A DNA stretch of 64,000 nt from Pseudomonas vlassakiae (GCF_014269035.2 NZ_JABWRP020000011.1:124001-188000); one strand, 5' to 3'; positions 49,577 through 59,519 are shown, numbered from the stretch's first letter. Notes: generated by a model not told the origin, from the letters alone. Numbers and translations are program-made.

Positions 49577-50560
49577 CTATTTCGCGACTATTTCGCGGGA
49601 ACCGTCTTCATGGGCCTTGATCGCCACCGGCAGGATGCTCGGCAAGGCGCGCAGCAGCGCGTCCGTGTCATCGGTGCTGAAGGTGCTGGAAAGGCGCAGT
49701 TGGGCAACCTTGCCAGGTGCCACGCGCAAAGGCTGGGTGCGGTAACGCGACACTTCGGCTACCACATCGGCGAGGGTGGCGTTGTCGAACACCAGCTTGC
49801 CCTGACGCCAGGCGGTCAGCTTGGCGGCGTCCACTGCCTGGGGCGCGGCAACTCGCCCATGCGCATCGATAGAGGAACCCTGACCTGCCCCCAGTTGCGC
49901 CAGCGAAGTGTCGCGGCCCTGCACGCGCACCGAGCCCTGTTCGACCGCCACCCGGGTAGCTGCAGGGTCCAGGCGCACATCGAAACGGGTGCCGGTGACG
50001 ATCACGCTGCCTTGGGCGGTGTCGACCACGAACGGACGGCTGCGGTCAGGGGCGACGATGAACATCGCCTCACCTGCGTTCAGTTGAACATGACGACGAC
50101 CTGGGCTGAAATCGACCTGCAGCTCGGTTGCGCTGTTGAGTTCAAGGCGCGAACCATCTGGCAGCTCGACCTGACGGCGCTCGCCAAAGGCGGTCTGCAG
50201 CTGACCCTGGTGATTGAGCTGTTGCTGCTGCCAGGCCGTCCAGCCCAGCCCCAGTGCCACCACCGCCACACTGGCCGCCAGTGCCTGGCGCAGCAGGCGC
50301 CGTTGCGGCAGCTGTGGGATCGGGTCCGGCTCGCACAGCGCTTCGAGGCGCTGGCGGGGGATCAGCTGCGCCGCGCTCCAGACCGTGGCCAGGGCATCGT
50401 ACTCAACACGATGGCTGGGATCGGCAGCCAGCCAGGTACGCAGCTGCTTTTGCAGCGCGGCATCGCGCGGCGCATCCTGTATGCGGACGAACCATGCGGC
50501 CGCCTGCTCACGGACGGTCTCGGAACCGTGCTGTTTCATGGGAATGGTCTCCTGACTCAT
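49577..50560 (-). CDS. fecR: FecR-type anti-sigma/sigma regulator
   Basis: A 327-aa single-pass inner-membrane protein: N-terminal cytosolic region (QAAAWFVRIQDAPRDAALQKQLRTWLAADPSHRVEYDAL) that contacts FecI, a membrane segment (about residues 85-105, LRQALAASVAVVALGLGW), and the periplasmic FecR domain (ELPDGSRLELNSATELQVDFSPG, VIVTGTRFDVRL) contacting the FecA STN domain. Its start overlaps the fecI stop by 4 nt. In the family it relays receptor occupancy to the sigma factor. Confidence 0.93.
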   Translation of the reverse strand: MSQETIPMKQHGSETVREQAAAWFVRIQDAPRDAALQKQLRTWLAADPSHRVEYDALATVWSAAQLIPRQRLEALCEPDPIPQLPQRRLLRQALAASVAVVALGLGWTAWQQQQLNHQGQLQTAFGERRQVELPDGSRLELNSATELQVDFSPGRRHVQLNAGEAMFIVAPDRSRPFVVDTAQGSVIVTGTRFDVRLDPAATRVAVEQGSVRVQGRDTSLAQLGAGQGSSIDAHGRVAAPQAVDAAKLTAWRQGKLVFDNATLADVVAEVSRYRTQPLRVAPGKVAQLRLSSTFSTDDTDALLRALPSILPVAIKAHEDGSREIVAK

Positions 50561-51045
50561 CGTGCCGACACATCCAAGTGCTCACGCAGATGTCGGAGCG
50601 TGCGGATCATATACTTTTCGACCATGTTCTTGGTCAAACCCATGCGCTCGGCGATCTCGGCCTGGCTCAGGCCTTCAAGCTTCTGCCAGATGAACACCCG
50701 GCGGCAATTCAGCGGCAACTCGGCTAACGCCCGCTCGACGCTGTCGGCCAGTTCCAGGGCCTGGACGTAGGCTTCCGGATCGTCGCTGCTGGCCACGCCT
50801 TCATCGAACGCTTCCAGTTCCAGGGCCTGACGCCGGTCTTCGCGACGGAAACCATCCACGGCGATGTTGCGGGCGGTCTGGTGCAGGTAGGCACGGGGCT
50901 GCTCGACCTGTTCGCGCGGGTTTTCCAGCACCCGGAGGAAGGCATCGTGCGTGAGGTCCTCGGCCTGCTGACGACTGCGCAACTTGCGCGTCCAGGTGCC
51001 GATCAGCTCATGGTAGTGGTCGAGGAAGCCTTTGTGTGCGGACAC
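50557..51045 (-). CDS. fecI: FecI-type ECF sigma factor
   Basis: A 162-aa ECF (iron-starvation) sigma factor: region 2 (YHELIGTWTRKLRSRQQAEDLTHDAFLRVLENP) and region 4 (AELPLNCRRVFIWQKLEGLSQAEIAERMGLTKNMVEKYMIRTLRHLREHL). It directs transcription of the receptor gene on binding of the ferric siderophore. First gene of fecI-fecR-fecA; a candidate Fur box lies about 35-55 bp upstream. Confidence 0.94.
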   Translation of the reverse strand: MSAHKGFLDHYHELIGTWTRKLRSRQQAEDLTHDAFLRVLENPREQVEQPRAYLHQTARNIAVDGFRREDRRQALELEAFDEGVASSDDPEAYVQALELADSVERALAELPLNCRRVFIWQKLEGLSQAEIAERMGLTKNMVEKYMIRTLRHLREHLDVSAR

Positions 51046-51079
51046 GTTCAGGGTCGTCAGGGAGGCGGTTCAGGGTGCG

Positions 51080-51098
51080 AATAGTAATGTTTCTCATC
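51080..51098 (-). promoter_or_regulatory. candidate Fur box upstream of fecI
   Basis: The 19 bp AATAGTAATGTTTCTCATC agrees with the Fur consensus at about 11 of 19 positions, about 35 bp upstream of the fecI ATG. This is a weak match, supported mainly by the expected Fur control of fecI-type genes. Confidence 0.35.
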
Positions 51099-51551
51099 CA
51101 TAACGGCAAATCTGCCCGACGGTAACAAAAAATTTATGGGGTTTTTCATGCACGGCAGTGCCAGGGAAATGTGGCCATAAATATGAACACCTGAGGCCTT
51201 TTCGCGGGCCCGCCCGCCCCCACGGGAATCGCTTGATGCCTGTAAAAAGGGGCTTGCCTGCGCAGGGGTCAAAACGCTCCATTCCACAATTTTTTACGCT
51301 TGAAACACCCCGGGGAACATCAGCCGGTCATGCGAGTCGGTTATTCAACGGGTAGGGGGTCGATCAACGACGATCGCACCGGGATTGCCTGTTGATTCTG
51401 CATTCTTCACGCCCTAAAGTGCGCGCCGAACGTCCATGCTGGAAACGATCCATCCGGCTCAAGTACTGAGTAGGCGAACCAAAGTGGGGATACGGAGGAC
51501 GTTCAGTTTGCAGCCACTTAATCATTCAGTTTGCCCATGGAGTCCCTGAGC
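51099..51551. other. 453-bp gap between fecI and speC
   Basis: The gap holds no credible gene. Its middle (about 51190-51235) has a degenerate GC-rich hairpin resembling a single REP half. Near speC a GGAGG (51495-51499) and a direct repeat TTCAGTTTGC (51502 and 51525) are visible, neither with a downstream start that fits a gene. The promoters of fecI and speC must lie here. Confidence 0.35.
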
Positions 51552-52715
51552 ATGTCGATCCAGGTCGAAGACTATTTCGCGCGTGACACCTTCCAGAAAA
51601 TGAAGGCGTTCGCCGACAAGCAGGAAACCCCGTTCGTACTCATCGACACCCAGATGATCAGCCAGGCCTATGACGACCTGCGTGCGGGTTTCGAATTCGC
51701 CAAGGTGTACTACGCGGTCAAGGCCAACCCGGCCGTCGAGATCATCGACCTGCTCAAGGAAAAAGGCTCGAGCTTCGACATCGCCTCGATCTACGAGCTG
51801 GACAAGGTCATGGGCCGTGGTGTCAGTGCCGACCGCATCAGCTACGGCAACACCATCAAAAAATCCAAGGACATCCGCTACTTCTACGAGAAGGGCGTGC
51901 GCCTGTATGCCACCGACTCGGAAGCCGACCTGCGCAACATCGCCAAGGCCGCACCGGGCTCGAAAGTGTACGTGCGTATCCTCACCGAGGGCTCGACCAC
52001 TGCCGACTGGCCGCTGTCGCGCAAATTCGGCTGCCAGACCGACATGGCCATGGACCTGCTGATCCTTGCCCGTGACCTGGGCCTGGTGCCTTACGGCATT
52101 TCCTTCCACGTCGGTTCGCAACAGCGCGACATCAGCGTGTGGGACGCGGCCATTGCCAAGGTCAAGGTGATCTTCGAGCGCCTGAAGGAAGAAGACGGCA
52201 TCGAGCTGAAGCTGATCAACATGGGTGGCGGCTTCCCGGCCAACTACATCACCCGTACCAACAGCCTCGAGACCTACGCCGAGGAGATCATCCGCTTCCT
52301 CAAGGAAGACTTCGGTGACGACCTGCCGGAAATCATCCTCGAGCCAGGCCGTTCGCTGATCGCCAACGCCGGTATCCTGGTCAGCGAAGTGGTGCTGGTC
52401 GCACGCAAGTCGCGCACCGCCGTCGAGCGCTGGATCTACACCGACGTGGGCAAGTTCTCCGGCCTGATCGAAACCATGGACGAAGCCATCAAGTTTCCGA
52501 TCTGGACCGAGAAGAAAGGCGAAGCCGAAGAAGTGGTCATCGCCGGCCCGACCTGCGACAGCGCCGACATCATGTACGAGAACTACAAGTACGGCCTGCC
52601 GTTGAACCTGGCCATCGGTGACCGCCTGTACTGGCTGTCGACCGGTGCCTACACCACCAGCTACAGCGCAGTGGAATTCAACGGCTTCCCGCCGCTGAAG
52701 GCTTACTACCTGTAA
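51552..52715 (+). CDS. speC: ornithine decarboxylase (fold III, SpeC type)
   Basis: A 387-aa PLP enzyme of the alanine-racemase/eukaryotic-ODC fold. K57 in YYAVKANP is the Schiff-base lysine, SFHVGSQ and GGGFP bind the PLP phosphate, and the essential Cys lies in GPTCDSADI (around residue 335). It converts ornithine (and possibly lysine) to putrescine (or cadaverine). The ATG at 51552 has GGAG 9 nt upstream; in-frame TTG 51531 and ATG 51537 are alternatives. The strong terminator immediately after indicates a single-gene transcript. Confidence 0.93.
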   Translation: MSIQVEDYFARDTFQKMKAFADKQETPFVLIDTQMISQAYDDLRAGFEFAKVYYAVKANPAVEIIDLLKEKGSSFDIASIYELDKVMGRGVSADRISYGNTIKKSKDIRYFYEKGVRLYATDSEADLRNIAKAAPGSKVYVRILTEGSTTADWPLSRKFGCQTDMAMDLLILARDLGLVPYGISFHVGSQQRDISVWDAAIAKVKVIFERLKEEDGIELKLINMGGGFPANYITRTNSLETYAEEIIRFLKEDFGDDLPEIILEPGRSLIANAGILVSEVVLVARKSRTAVERWIYTDVGKFSGLIETMDEAIKFPIWTEKKGEAEEVVIAGPTCDSADIMYENYKYGLPLNLAIGDRLYWLSTGAYTTSYSAVEFNGFPPLKAYYL

Positions 52716-52719
52716 TGCG

Positions 52720-52744
52720 AAACGGGGCCGAAAGGCCCCGTTTT
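52720..52744 (+). terminator. intrinsic terminator of speC
   Basis: A perfect 10-bp stem, AAACGGGGCC (52720-52729) and GGCCCCGTTT (52734-52743), with a GAAA tetraloop and a short U-run (TTTTC). Located 5 nt after the speC stop. Confidence 0.92.
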
Positions 52745-52787
52745 CATTTGTGCTGCTGTATCCGCAAAATGGCCGGTACAGGCCATA

Positions 52788-53537
52788 TCAGGCTTTGCGC
52801 CGTTCCAGCTCTTCGGCATAGCTTGCGGCAAAAGCCATCAACACCGGCCCCGCCCCCTGCAAAGTCACCAGGGCGCTGCGCAGGAAGTTCAGGTTACCTT
52901 CAACCTTGGCTTTCTCCAGCCAGGTCCCGGCCTCGGCCACTTCGCCCCGTTCGATCAGCACCATCGCCAAGCTGAACATCCCGCGAAAATCCCCCGCCTC
53001 GGCCGAACGCCGATACCAGCGCACCGCCCGCACCGGGCTCGGCGCGGTGGCAATGCCATGCTCCAGGTAGCGCCCGTACAGGTTCATCGACTTGGCATGG
53101 CCCATCTGCGCAGCCTTTTCGTAACAGGCCAGTGCCTGCGCCTGGTTGGCCGGCAACCCGCGCCCGGTGGCCAGCAGGTTGCCGAGGTTGTACAGGCCCC
53201 AGTCCAGACCAGCATCCGCCGCACGGGCGTAGTGGATGGCGGCCAGCGACGGATCAACAGCGCCACCCCAGCCATGCTCCAGGCAACGCCCAAGCATGTT
53301 GTGCGCCATGGCACTGCCGCCCTGGGCCGCAATGCCGAACCAGCGCCGGGCGACGCCGGCATCCTGCTCGATGCCACGGCCATCGAGCAGGATCTGCCCG
53401 AGCAGCAGTTGCGCCTCGACCATGCCCTCCCCCGCCGCCGCCAGGATCGCCTGGGCCGCCTTGCCGGGGCTGTGTTCGAGCATCGCCTGCAGGCCGGCAG
53501 CATCCACCACTTCTTCACGACGCAGCTGATAGGACAC
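52788..53537 (-). CDS. Sel1-repeat protein
   Basis: A 249-aa protein built mainly of four to five Sel1-like TPR repeats (for example AQLLLGQILLDGRGIEQDAGVARRWFGIAAQGGSAMAHNMLGRCLEHGWG and GLYNLGNLLATGRGLPANQAQALACYEKAAQMGHAKSMNLYGRYL). Sel1 repeats mediate protein-protein contacts. The start is GTG at 53537, 3 bp after the piuC stop, so coupled. It is part of the iron-uptake cluster with piuC, as seen in other Pseudomonas. No signal peptide is visible, so probably cytosolic. Confidence 0.85.
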   Translation of the reverse strand: MSYQLRREEVVDAAGLQAMLEHSPGKAAQAILAAAGEGMVEAQLLLGQILLDGRGIEQDAGVARRWFGIAAQGGSAMAHNMLGRCLEHGWGGAVDPSLAAIHYARAADAGLDWGLYNLGNLLATGRGLPANQAQALACYEKAAQMGHAKSMNLYGRYLEHGIATAPSPVRAVRWYRRSAEAGDFRGMFSLAMVLIERGEVAEAGTWLEKAKVEGNLNFLRSALVTLQGAGPVLMAFAASYAEELERRKA

Positions 53538-53540
53538 GGC

Positions 53541-54221
53541 TCAGACCTCGGCCCAGCGGCGCAGGAGGTTGTGGTAGGTGCCGGTCAGCTGCAGCAAGGA
53601 CGGGTGGTCCGGCACATCGGCGGTCAGTTGCTGGATGGCATTGTCCATCTCGAACAGCAACGCCCGCTGGCTGTCCTCGCGCACCAGGCTCTGGGTCCAG
53701 AAGAACGCCGCGTAGCGCACGCCACGGGTTACCGGGTTGACCTTGTGCAGGCTGGTGCCCGGGTACAGCACCAGGTCACCGGCTGCCAGCTTGACCTGCT
53801 GCACGCCGTAGGTGTCCTGAATCACCAGTTCGCCACCGTCGTAGCTGTCCGGTTCGCTGAGGAACAGGGTCGAGGACAGGTCGGTGCGCACCCGCTCCGG
53901 GCTACCCTTGGGCTGGCGCAGGGCGTTGTCGATGTGGAAACCGAAGTTGCCGCCTTCGCGGTAGCAGTTGATCAGCGGCGGGAACACCTTGTGCGGCAAG
54001 GCCGCCGACATGAAACGCGGGGTCTGCCACAAGCGATCGATCAGGGCGCTACCGATTTCCTTGGCCAGCGGGTGCCCTTCCGGCAGTTGCAGGTTGTGCT
54101 TGGCCTTGGCCGACTGGTAACCGGCCGTGACCTTGCCATCGGCCCAGTCGGTTTGCGCCAGTGCCTCGCGGATGCGCGCCAGCTCATCGGCGTCGAACAA
54201 CCCTGGGATATGAAGCAGCAT
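53541..54221 (-). CDS. piuC: PiuC-type Fe(II)/2-oxoglutarate (PKHD) hydroxylase
   Basis: A 226-aa 2-oxoglutarate dioxygenase of the PKHD type: Fe-binding H96 and D98 in FHIDNALRQ, distal H159 in TSLHKV and R169 in TRGVRY for 2-oxoglutarate. In Pseudomonas the piuC gene lies with a siderophore receptor, and the enzyme may modify a siderophore or related peptide; its substrate is unknown. ATG 54221. Divergent from the Fiu receptor gene with Fur-box-like sites between. Confidence 0.92.
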   Translation of the reverse strand: MLLHIPGLFDADELARIREALAQTDWADGKVTAGYQSAKAKHNLQLPEGHPLAKEIGSALIDRLWQTPRFMSAALPHKVFPPLINCYREGGNFGFHIDNALRQPKGSPERVRTDLSSTLFLSEPDSYDGGELVIQDTYGVQQVKLAAGDLVLYPGTSLHKVNPVTRGVRYAAFFWTQSLVREDSQRALLFEMDNAIQQLTADVPDHPSLLQLTGTYHNLLRRWAEV

Positions 54222-54250
54222 GGCGGCGGCACCGTTAAGATCTGTAAAGC

Positions 54251-54269
54251 GTCAATGATATTGATTCCC
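54251..54269. promoter_or_regulatory. candidate Fur box on the piuC side
   Basis: GTCAATGATATTGATTCCC (54251-54269) matches the 19-bp Fur consensus at about 13 positions, about 30 bp upstream of the piuC ATG. The piuC-fiu gap is AT-rich and divergent, where Fur control is expected. Confidence 0.5.
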
Positions 54270-54355
54270 TTTTGCGATGCAAAGCCCTTGGCATGCCTTA
54301 GACGATTCAGCGTCCATAAACCGTAAAGAGAATATGTAAAGATTGTAAATTTATA

Positions 54356-54374
54356 GCGAATGGTAACGAGTCTC
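54356..54374. promoter_or_regulatory. candidate Fur box on the fiu side
   Basis: GCGAATGGTAACGAGTCTC (54356-54374) matches the Fur consensus at about 12 of 19 positions, about 65 bp upstream of the fiu ATG. Together with the piuC-side site it would allow divergent iron control. Confidence 0.4.
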
Positions 54375-54440
54375 AATTGTGCCTTACAAATCCTTACATT
54401 AACATCCGCCGCCTTCACACCTTGGGGAAGGCCTTCAATA

Positions 54441-56750
54441 ATGCGTCACGTACCATCTGCAGTGAGCTCACCACGCCTGATCGTCACAGCCATCGGTGTC
54501 GCCTTCAGCGCGTCCGGCGCCTATGCCGCTGATCCGGCCGCCAGCACCGCCATCACCCTCGACGCCACCAGCGTCAATGGCAAGGCTGAGCAGGCCAGCA
54601 CCGATTACAAGGTCGAAAGGGCCTCCTCGCAGAAGTACACCGCCCCGCTGGTAGACACCCCGCGCTCGGTCACCGTGATCCCGCAGCAAGTGATCAAGGA
54701 CACCAACGCCCTGACTCTGCAGGACGCCTTGCGCACCGTGCCCGGCATCACCTTCGGTGCCGGCGAAGGCGGCAACCCGCAAGGCGACCGCCCGTTCATC
54801 CGCGGCTTCGACGCCCAGGGTGACACCTACCTGGACGGCGTGCGTGACACGGGCGCCCAGACCCGCGAAATCTTTGCCGTCGAATCGGTCGAAGTGGCCA
54901 AGGGCCCGAACTCGGCCATTGGCGGCCGCGGCGCTGCCGGCGGCACCATCAACCTGGTGAGCAAGCGCGCACACCTGGGCAACTCGCTCGACGGCGCCTG
55001 GACCTGGGGCAGCGACCAGACCCAGCGCTATACCTTCGATGGCAACTACCAGTTCAGCGACACCGTTGCCGGCCGCCTGAACCTGATGACCCACGAAAGC
55101 AACGTCGCCGGCCGTGACAAGGTCAATTACGACCGCTGGGGTATCGCCCCGTCGCTGGCCTTCGGCCTGGGCACCGCGACCCGCGTCAACCTCGATTACT
55201 ACCACCTGGAAAGCGACGACCTGCCGGACTCGGGTATTCCGTACAGCATTCCGACCGCTGGCAGCGCAGCGCGTACCTCGGCTCACCCGAGCAAGCCGAA
55301 CGACGGTGGCGACAGCGACAATTTCTACGGCCTGACCGACCGCGACTTCCGCAAGACCCGTGTCGACATCGCCACCTTCGCCATCGAGCACGACCTGACC
55401 GATGCGCTGACCATCAAGAACACCTTCCGTCACGGCAACAGCATGCAGGACTACATCCTGACCCAGCCCGACGACAGCAAGGGCAACGTCAACAATGGCA
55501 GCGTCTGGCGCCGCGCCAACACCCGCGTTGGCAACACTTCCACCACCACCAACCAGACCGACCTGTTCGGCGAATTCTACCTGGGCGGCCTGAAGAACAG
55601 CTTCTCCACCGGTATCGAGCTGAGCCGCGAAGAAAGCGATCGCGAAACCTACAACGTTGACACTGACACCGTCCCAGGTGGCGCAGCGAACACCAATTGC
55701 ACCCCAGGCATGATCGGTGCCACCAGCGGCTACAACTGCACCTCGCTGAGCAACCCGAACCCGGATGATCCGTGGAACGGTGCCATCTCGCGCAACTATG
55801 CCGGCACCAACACCAAGAGCAACACCCGGGCCATCTACGTGTTCGATACCCTCGAACTGTCGCCACAGTGGCTGCTGAACATGGGCCTGCGTTACGACCA
55901 CTTCGACACCCAGTACCGTGGCTACAACGCCAACGGCAGCACTGCGGTAAGTTCCAAGGGCATCGTCTCCAAGGGCAAGGACACCAGTGAGTTCATCACC
56001 GGCCAGCTGGGCCTGGTGTGGAAACCGGCCGACAACGGCAGCATCTATGTGTCCTACGCTACCTCGGCCACCCCGCCGGGGGCCTACCTCGGCGAAGGCA
56101 TGGAAGGCAACCCGCTGGGCAACACCACCGACCGCAGCGGCAACCTGCTCTCCAGCGACATGGAGCCGGAAGAAACCACCAACTACGAAATCGGTACCAA
56201 GTGGGACCTGTTCAACGAACGCCTGTCCCTGGCTGCGGCACTGTTCCGTACCGAGAAAGAAAACGCGCGCGTCCAGGTAAACACCACCACCTACGAGAAC
56301 GTCGGCGAAACCCGCGTGCAGGGTATCGAGCTGTCCGCCAGCGGCAAGATCACCGACAAGTGGCAAGTGTTCGCCGGCTACACCTACATGGAAGCGCGCC
56401 AGATCGACGGCGGCCCGCTGGGCGCGGCCAATGACGGCAACCAGCTGCCGAACACGCCGAACAACAGCGCCAGCCTGTGGACAACCTATTCCATCACGCC
56501 GAAGCTGACCGTCGGTGGCGGTGCGTTCTATGTGGATGACGTGTACGGCAGCGTGGCCAACACCACCATGGTCGACAGCTATGTCCGCTATGACGCCATG
56601 GCCGCTTACAAGTTGACCAAGAACGTCGACCTGCAGCTCAACGTGCAGAACCTGACGGACAAGGTGTACTACGACAAGGCCTTCTCCACCCACTTCGCCA
56701 ACCAGGCGGCCGGGCGGACTGCACTGTTGACCACCAGCGTCCACTTCTGA
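54441..56750 (+). CDS. fiu: Fiu/PiuA-type TonB-dependent siderophore receptor
   Basis: A 769-aa TonB-dependent receptor: signal peptide (ending AYAAD), TonB-box-like segment, plug (VDTPRSVTVIPQQVIKDTNALTLQDALRTVPGITFGAGEGGNPQGDRPFIRGFD) and a 22-strand barrel ending in the aromatic GRTALLTTSVHF. Closest in pattern to Fiu/PiuA catecholate (and some ferrichrome) receptors, used by siderophore-antibiotic conjugates. ATG 54441. Divergent from piuC. A terminator follows. Confidence 0.87.
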   Translation: MRHVPSAVSSPRLIVTAIGVAFSASGAYAADPAASTAITLDATSVNGKAEQASTDYKVERASSQKYTAPLVDTPRSVTVIPQQVIKDTNALTLQDALRTVPGITFGAGEGGNPQGDRPFIRGFDAQGDTYLDGVRDTGAQTREIFAVESVEVAKGPNSAIGGRGAAGGTINLVSKRAHLGNSLDGAWTWGSDQTQRYTFDGNYQFSDTVAGRLNLMTHESNVAGRDKVNYDRWGIAPSLAFGLGTATRVNLDYYHLESDDLPDSGIPYSIPTAGSAARTSAHPSKPNDGGDSDNFYGLTDRDFRKTRVDIATFAIEHDLTDALTIKNTFRHGNSMQDYILTQPDDSKGNVNNGSVWRRANTRVGNTSTTTNQTDLFGEFYLGGLKNSFSTGIELSREESDRETYNVDTDTVPGGAANTNCTPGMIGATSGYNCTSLSNPNPDDPWNGAISRNYAGTNTKSNTRAIYVFDTLELSPQWLLNMGLRYDHFDTQYRGYNANGSTAVSSKGIVSKGKDTSEFITGQLGLVWKPADNGSIYVSYATSATPPGAYLGEGMEGNPLGNTTDRSGNLLSSDMEPEETTNYEIGTKWDLFNERLSLAAALFRTEKENARVQVNTTTYENVGETRVQGIELSASGKITDKWQVFAGYTYMEARQIDGGPLGAANDGNQLPNTPNNSASLWTTYSITPKLTVGGGAFYVDDVYGSVANTTMVDSYVRYDAMAAYKLTKNVDLQLNVQNLTDKVYYDKAFSTHFANQAAGRTALLTTSVHF

Positions 56751-56763
56751 CGCAACACCGCCG

Positions 56764-56794
56764 AGCCCCGTTCATACCTGTGAGCGGGGCTTTT
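56764..56794 (+). terminator. intrinsic terminator after fiu
   Basis: AGCCCCG (56764-56770) pairs with CGGGGCT (56785-56791) across a 14-nt loop, followed by TTTT. Positioned 14 nt after the fiu stop, before the reductase gene. Confidence 0.7.
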
Positions 56795-56846
56795 GCGTAT
56801 CAAGGCATAATGCCCGCCCTGCGGTCCGCGGCAGCAACACAAGGTG

Positions 56847-59408
56847 ATGGATGTGGTGAAGAAAACGCTGTTCCAACTGCACTGGTTGTTTGGCATCACC
56901 GCCGGGCTGGTGCTGGCATTGATGGGCATCACTGGTGCGCTGTACTCGTTCCAGGAAGAGCTGTTGCGCACCTTCAACGCCGATGTGCTCAAGGTCGAGG
57001 TACGCGCCGAAGGCGTCCTGCCAATGGGCGAACTGGTGCGCCGGGTCGAGGCCGAGCAGGGCGACAAGGTGTCGATGCTGTGGGTCGACGTGCGCGAAGG
57101 CAACGCCGCGCGGGTGTTCTTCACCCCGCCACCGGGCGAGCGCCGCGGCGCGCTGCGCTATGCCGACCCATATACCGGCGAACTCAAGGGTGATGCGGCT
57201 GGGCAAGGCTTCTTCAACCTGATGCTGACCCTTCACCGCTTCCTCGCCATGGGCGACACTGGCCGGCAGATCACCGGGGCCTGTACCCTGATGCTGGTGT
57301 TCTTCTGCCTGTCCGGCCTGTACCTGCGCTGGCCACGCAAGGCGCTGAACTGGCGCACCTGGCTGACGTTCGACTGGGCCAGGAAAGGCCGCGCCTTCAA
57401 CTGGGACCTGCACGCCGTGGCCGGTACCTGGTGCCTGCTGTTCTACCTGCTGTTCGCATTGACCGGGCTGTTCTGGTCCTACGAATGGTACCGCTCGGGC
57501 CTGAACAAACTGCTGGCTGACCAACCCGCTGCCGGGCAGCAACAAAAGCGTAGCGAAGGCCGTGGCCGCCATGGGCCGCCCAAGATCGACAAGAACGCGC
57601 CGCCACTGGTGGTCGACTACGACGCCATCTGGGCCAACCTGAAGGACGCCGCCGGCCCAGGCCTGGCCCTGTACAACCTGCGTCTGCCGCCGGCAGGTGG
57701 CCAGCCGGCCAATCTGTTCTACCTGCTCGAAGGCGCCGCCCACCCGCGCGCGTTCAACACCCTGGTGCTCGACCCGGCCAGTGGCCAGGTGAAAAGCCAG
57801 GACCGCTACAGCGACAAGTCCTTCAAGGCCCAGCTGCTGCAGAGCGTCTACGCCCTGCACGTTGGCGAATACTTCGGCCTGCCGGGTCGCATCATCGTCA
57901 CCCTGGCCAGCCTGACCATGCCGCTGTTCTTCGTGACCGGCTGGCTGCTGTACCTCGACCGCCGCCGCAAGAAGCGCCAGGTACGCGCCGCTCGCGGTAC
58001 CGTAGACAGCAGCCAGGCCAGCGGCGACAGCTGGCTGATCGGCTTCGCCAGTCAGAGCGGCTTCGCCGAGCAACTGGCCTGGCAGAGCGCCGGGCAACTG
58101 CAGGCCGCCGGCTTGCCGGTACAGGTGCGCGCCTTGGCCGATGTAGGTGAACACGACCTGCTTCAGGCCCGCCGCGCGCTGTTCGTGGTCAGCACCTTCG
58201 GAGACGGCGAAGCGCCCGACAGCGCCCGCGGCTTCGAACGCAAAGTCCTGGGCCAACCCTGGGCACTGAACCACCTCAACTATGCCCTGCTCGCCCTTGG
58301 CGACCGCCAGTATCCGCACTTCTGTGGCTTCGCCCGGCGCCTGCAGGCGTGGCTTGGCGAGCGCGGCGCAAGCAGCGCATTCAGCCCGGTGGAAGTGGAC
58401 AACGCCGACCAGGCCGCCTTGCAGCAGTGGCAACAGGAACTGGCGCAACTGACCGGTGCGCAGCCTGTCAGCGCCTGGCAGCCACCGAGTTTCGGCAACT
58501 GGACGCTGGTGCAACGCGCGCTGCTCAACCCTGGCAGCCAAGGCCAGCCGGTCTACCTGCTCGGGCTGCGGCCCGAGCAACCCGCGAGCTGGGAAGCCGG
58601 TGACCTGGTGGAGGTCCTGCCGCTCAATGGCCAGCCACGGATCGATGCGTTCCTCGACGGCATGGCACTCGACGCCAACGCCGTCGTGCACGTCGATGGC
58701 CTGCAGCAAACCTTGCGCCAGGCGCTGGCTGGCCGCCAGTTGCCAAGCCGTCGCGATCACCTGCTCGGCCTGCATGCGCAGGCGCTGGTCGATGCATTGG
58801 TACCGATCGGCAGCCGCGAGTACTCGATCGCGTCCATCGCCAGCGATGGCGTGCTGGAGCTGATCGTGCGCCAGGAGCGCCATGCCGACGGCAGCCTCGG
58901 CCTCGGGTCCGGCTGGCTGACCGAGTACCTGCCGCTCCAGGGCACCTTGAGCCTGCGCTTGCGCCGCAACAGCGGTTTCCACCTGCCTGAGGCCGCGGCA
59001 CCGATGATCCTGATCGGCAACGGTACCGGCCTGGCCGGCCTGCGCAGCCTGATCCGGGCGCGGGTCAATGCGGGCGAGCAACGCAACTGGTTGCTGTTCG
59101 GCGAGCGCAACCGGGCGCATGACCTGTTGTGCGGCGCAGAGCTGCAGGGCTGGCTCGACAGCGGCGACCTGGCGCGGCTGGACCTGGCGTTCTCGCGGGA
59201 TCAGGCCGAGAAGGTTTATGTGCAGGATGTACTGCTGCAGCACGCCGAGGAGTTCAAGCGCTGGGTGGCTGATGGGGCTTGCGTGTATGTCTGCGGCAGC
59301 TTGCAAGGGATGGCGGCAGGCGTGGATGCGGCGCTCAACGGCATGCTTGGGGAAGCAACGGTACAGCAACTGATCGAGGATGGGCGGTATCGGCGGGATG
59401 TGTTCTGA
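56847..59408 (+). CDS. PepSY-TM / flavodoxin / FNR fusion (putative ferric-siderophore reductase)
   Basis: About 853 aa with three parts. A PepSY-TM membrane region of four helices (residues about 10-380, including [32 protein letters not shown]) is followed by a flavodoxin-like domain (about 390-540, [18 protein letters not shown]) and a CysJ-like FAD/NADPH domain (from about 560, REYSIASIA and [14 protein letters not shown]). The layout resembles PiuB fused to a sulfite-reductase flavoprotein, suggesting transmembrane electron transfer to a siderophore-bound Fe(III). Start uncertain: ATG 56847, or GTG 56853 with AAGG 8 nt upstream. It follows fiu on the same strand. Confidence 0.85.
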   Translation: MDVVKKTLFQLHWLFGITAGLVLALMGITGALYSFQEELLRTFNADVLKVEVRAEGVLPMGELVRRVEAEQGDKVSMLWVDVREGNAARVFFTPPPGERRGALRYADPYTGELKGDAAGQGFFNLMLTLHRFLAMGDTGRQITGACTLMLVFFCLSGLYLRWPRKALNWRTWLTFDWARKGRAFNWDLHAVAGTWCLLFYLLFALTGLFWSYEWYRSGLNKLLADQPAAGQQQKRSEGRGRHGPPKIDKNAPPLVVDYDAIWANLKDAAGPGLALYNLRLPPAGGQPANLFYLLEGAAHPRAFNTLVLDPASGQVKSQDRYSDKSFKAQLLQSVYALHVGEYFGLPGRIIVTLASLTMPLFFVTGWLLYLDRRRKKRQVRAARGTVDSSQASGDSWLIGFASQSGFAEQLAWQSAGQLQAAGLPVQVRALADVGEHDLLQARRALFVVSTFGDGEAPDSARGFERKVLGQPWALNHLNYALLALGDRQYPHFCGFARRLQAWLGERGASSAFSPVEVDNADQAALQQWQQELAQLTGAQPVSAWQPPSFGNWTLVQRALLNPGSQGQPVYLLGLRPEQPASWEAGDLVEVLPLNGQPRIDAFLDGMALDANAVVHVDGLQQTLRQALAGRQLPSRRDHLLGLHAQALVDALVPIGSREYSIASIASDGVLELIVRQERHADGSLGLGSGWLTEYLPLQGTLSLRLRRNSGFHLPEAAAPMILIGNGTGLAGLRSLIRARVNAGEQRNWLLFGERNRAHDLLCGAELQGWLDSGDLARLDLAFSRDQAEKVYVQDVLLQHAEEFKRWVADGACVYVCGSLQGMAAGVDAALNGMLGEATVQQLIEDGRYRRDVF

Positions 59409-59440
59409 TCAGGTATTGATGTAACCGGCACCGGCCTCAT

Positions 59441-59501
59441 CGCGGATAAATCCGCTCCCTACAAGGGCAGAGGGTCCCCTGTAGGAGCGGATTTATCCGC
59501 G
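59441..59501. repeat. REP inverted pair between convergent reductase and omega-amidase genes
   Basis: CGCGGATAAATCCGCTCCCT (59441-59460, continuing ACA) and its complement (59480-59501) form about 22-nt arms with one extra C in the left arm. Variant family of 16.1 and 34.1 kb. It lies between two convergent stop codons. Confidence 0.8.
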
Positions 59502-59519
59502 AAGAGGCTGTACAGGCTA

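Noticed and set aside
54468..56744. 758-codon open frame on the minus strand opposite fiu
   Set aside because: Antisense to a TonB-dependent receptor with conserved plug and barrel motifs.
56772..59369. 865-codon open frame on the minus strand opposite the PepSY-flavodoxin fusion
   Set aside because: Antisense shadow; the plus strand has clear domains and gene context.
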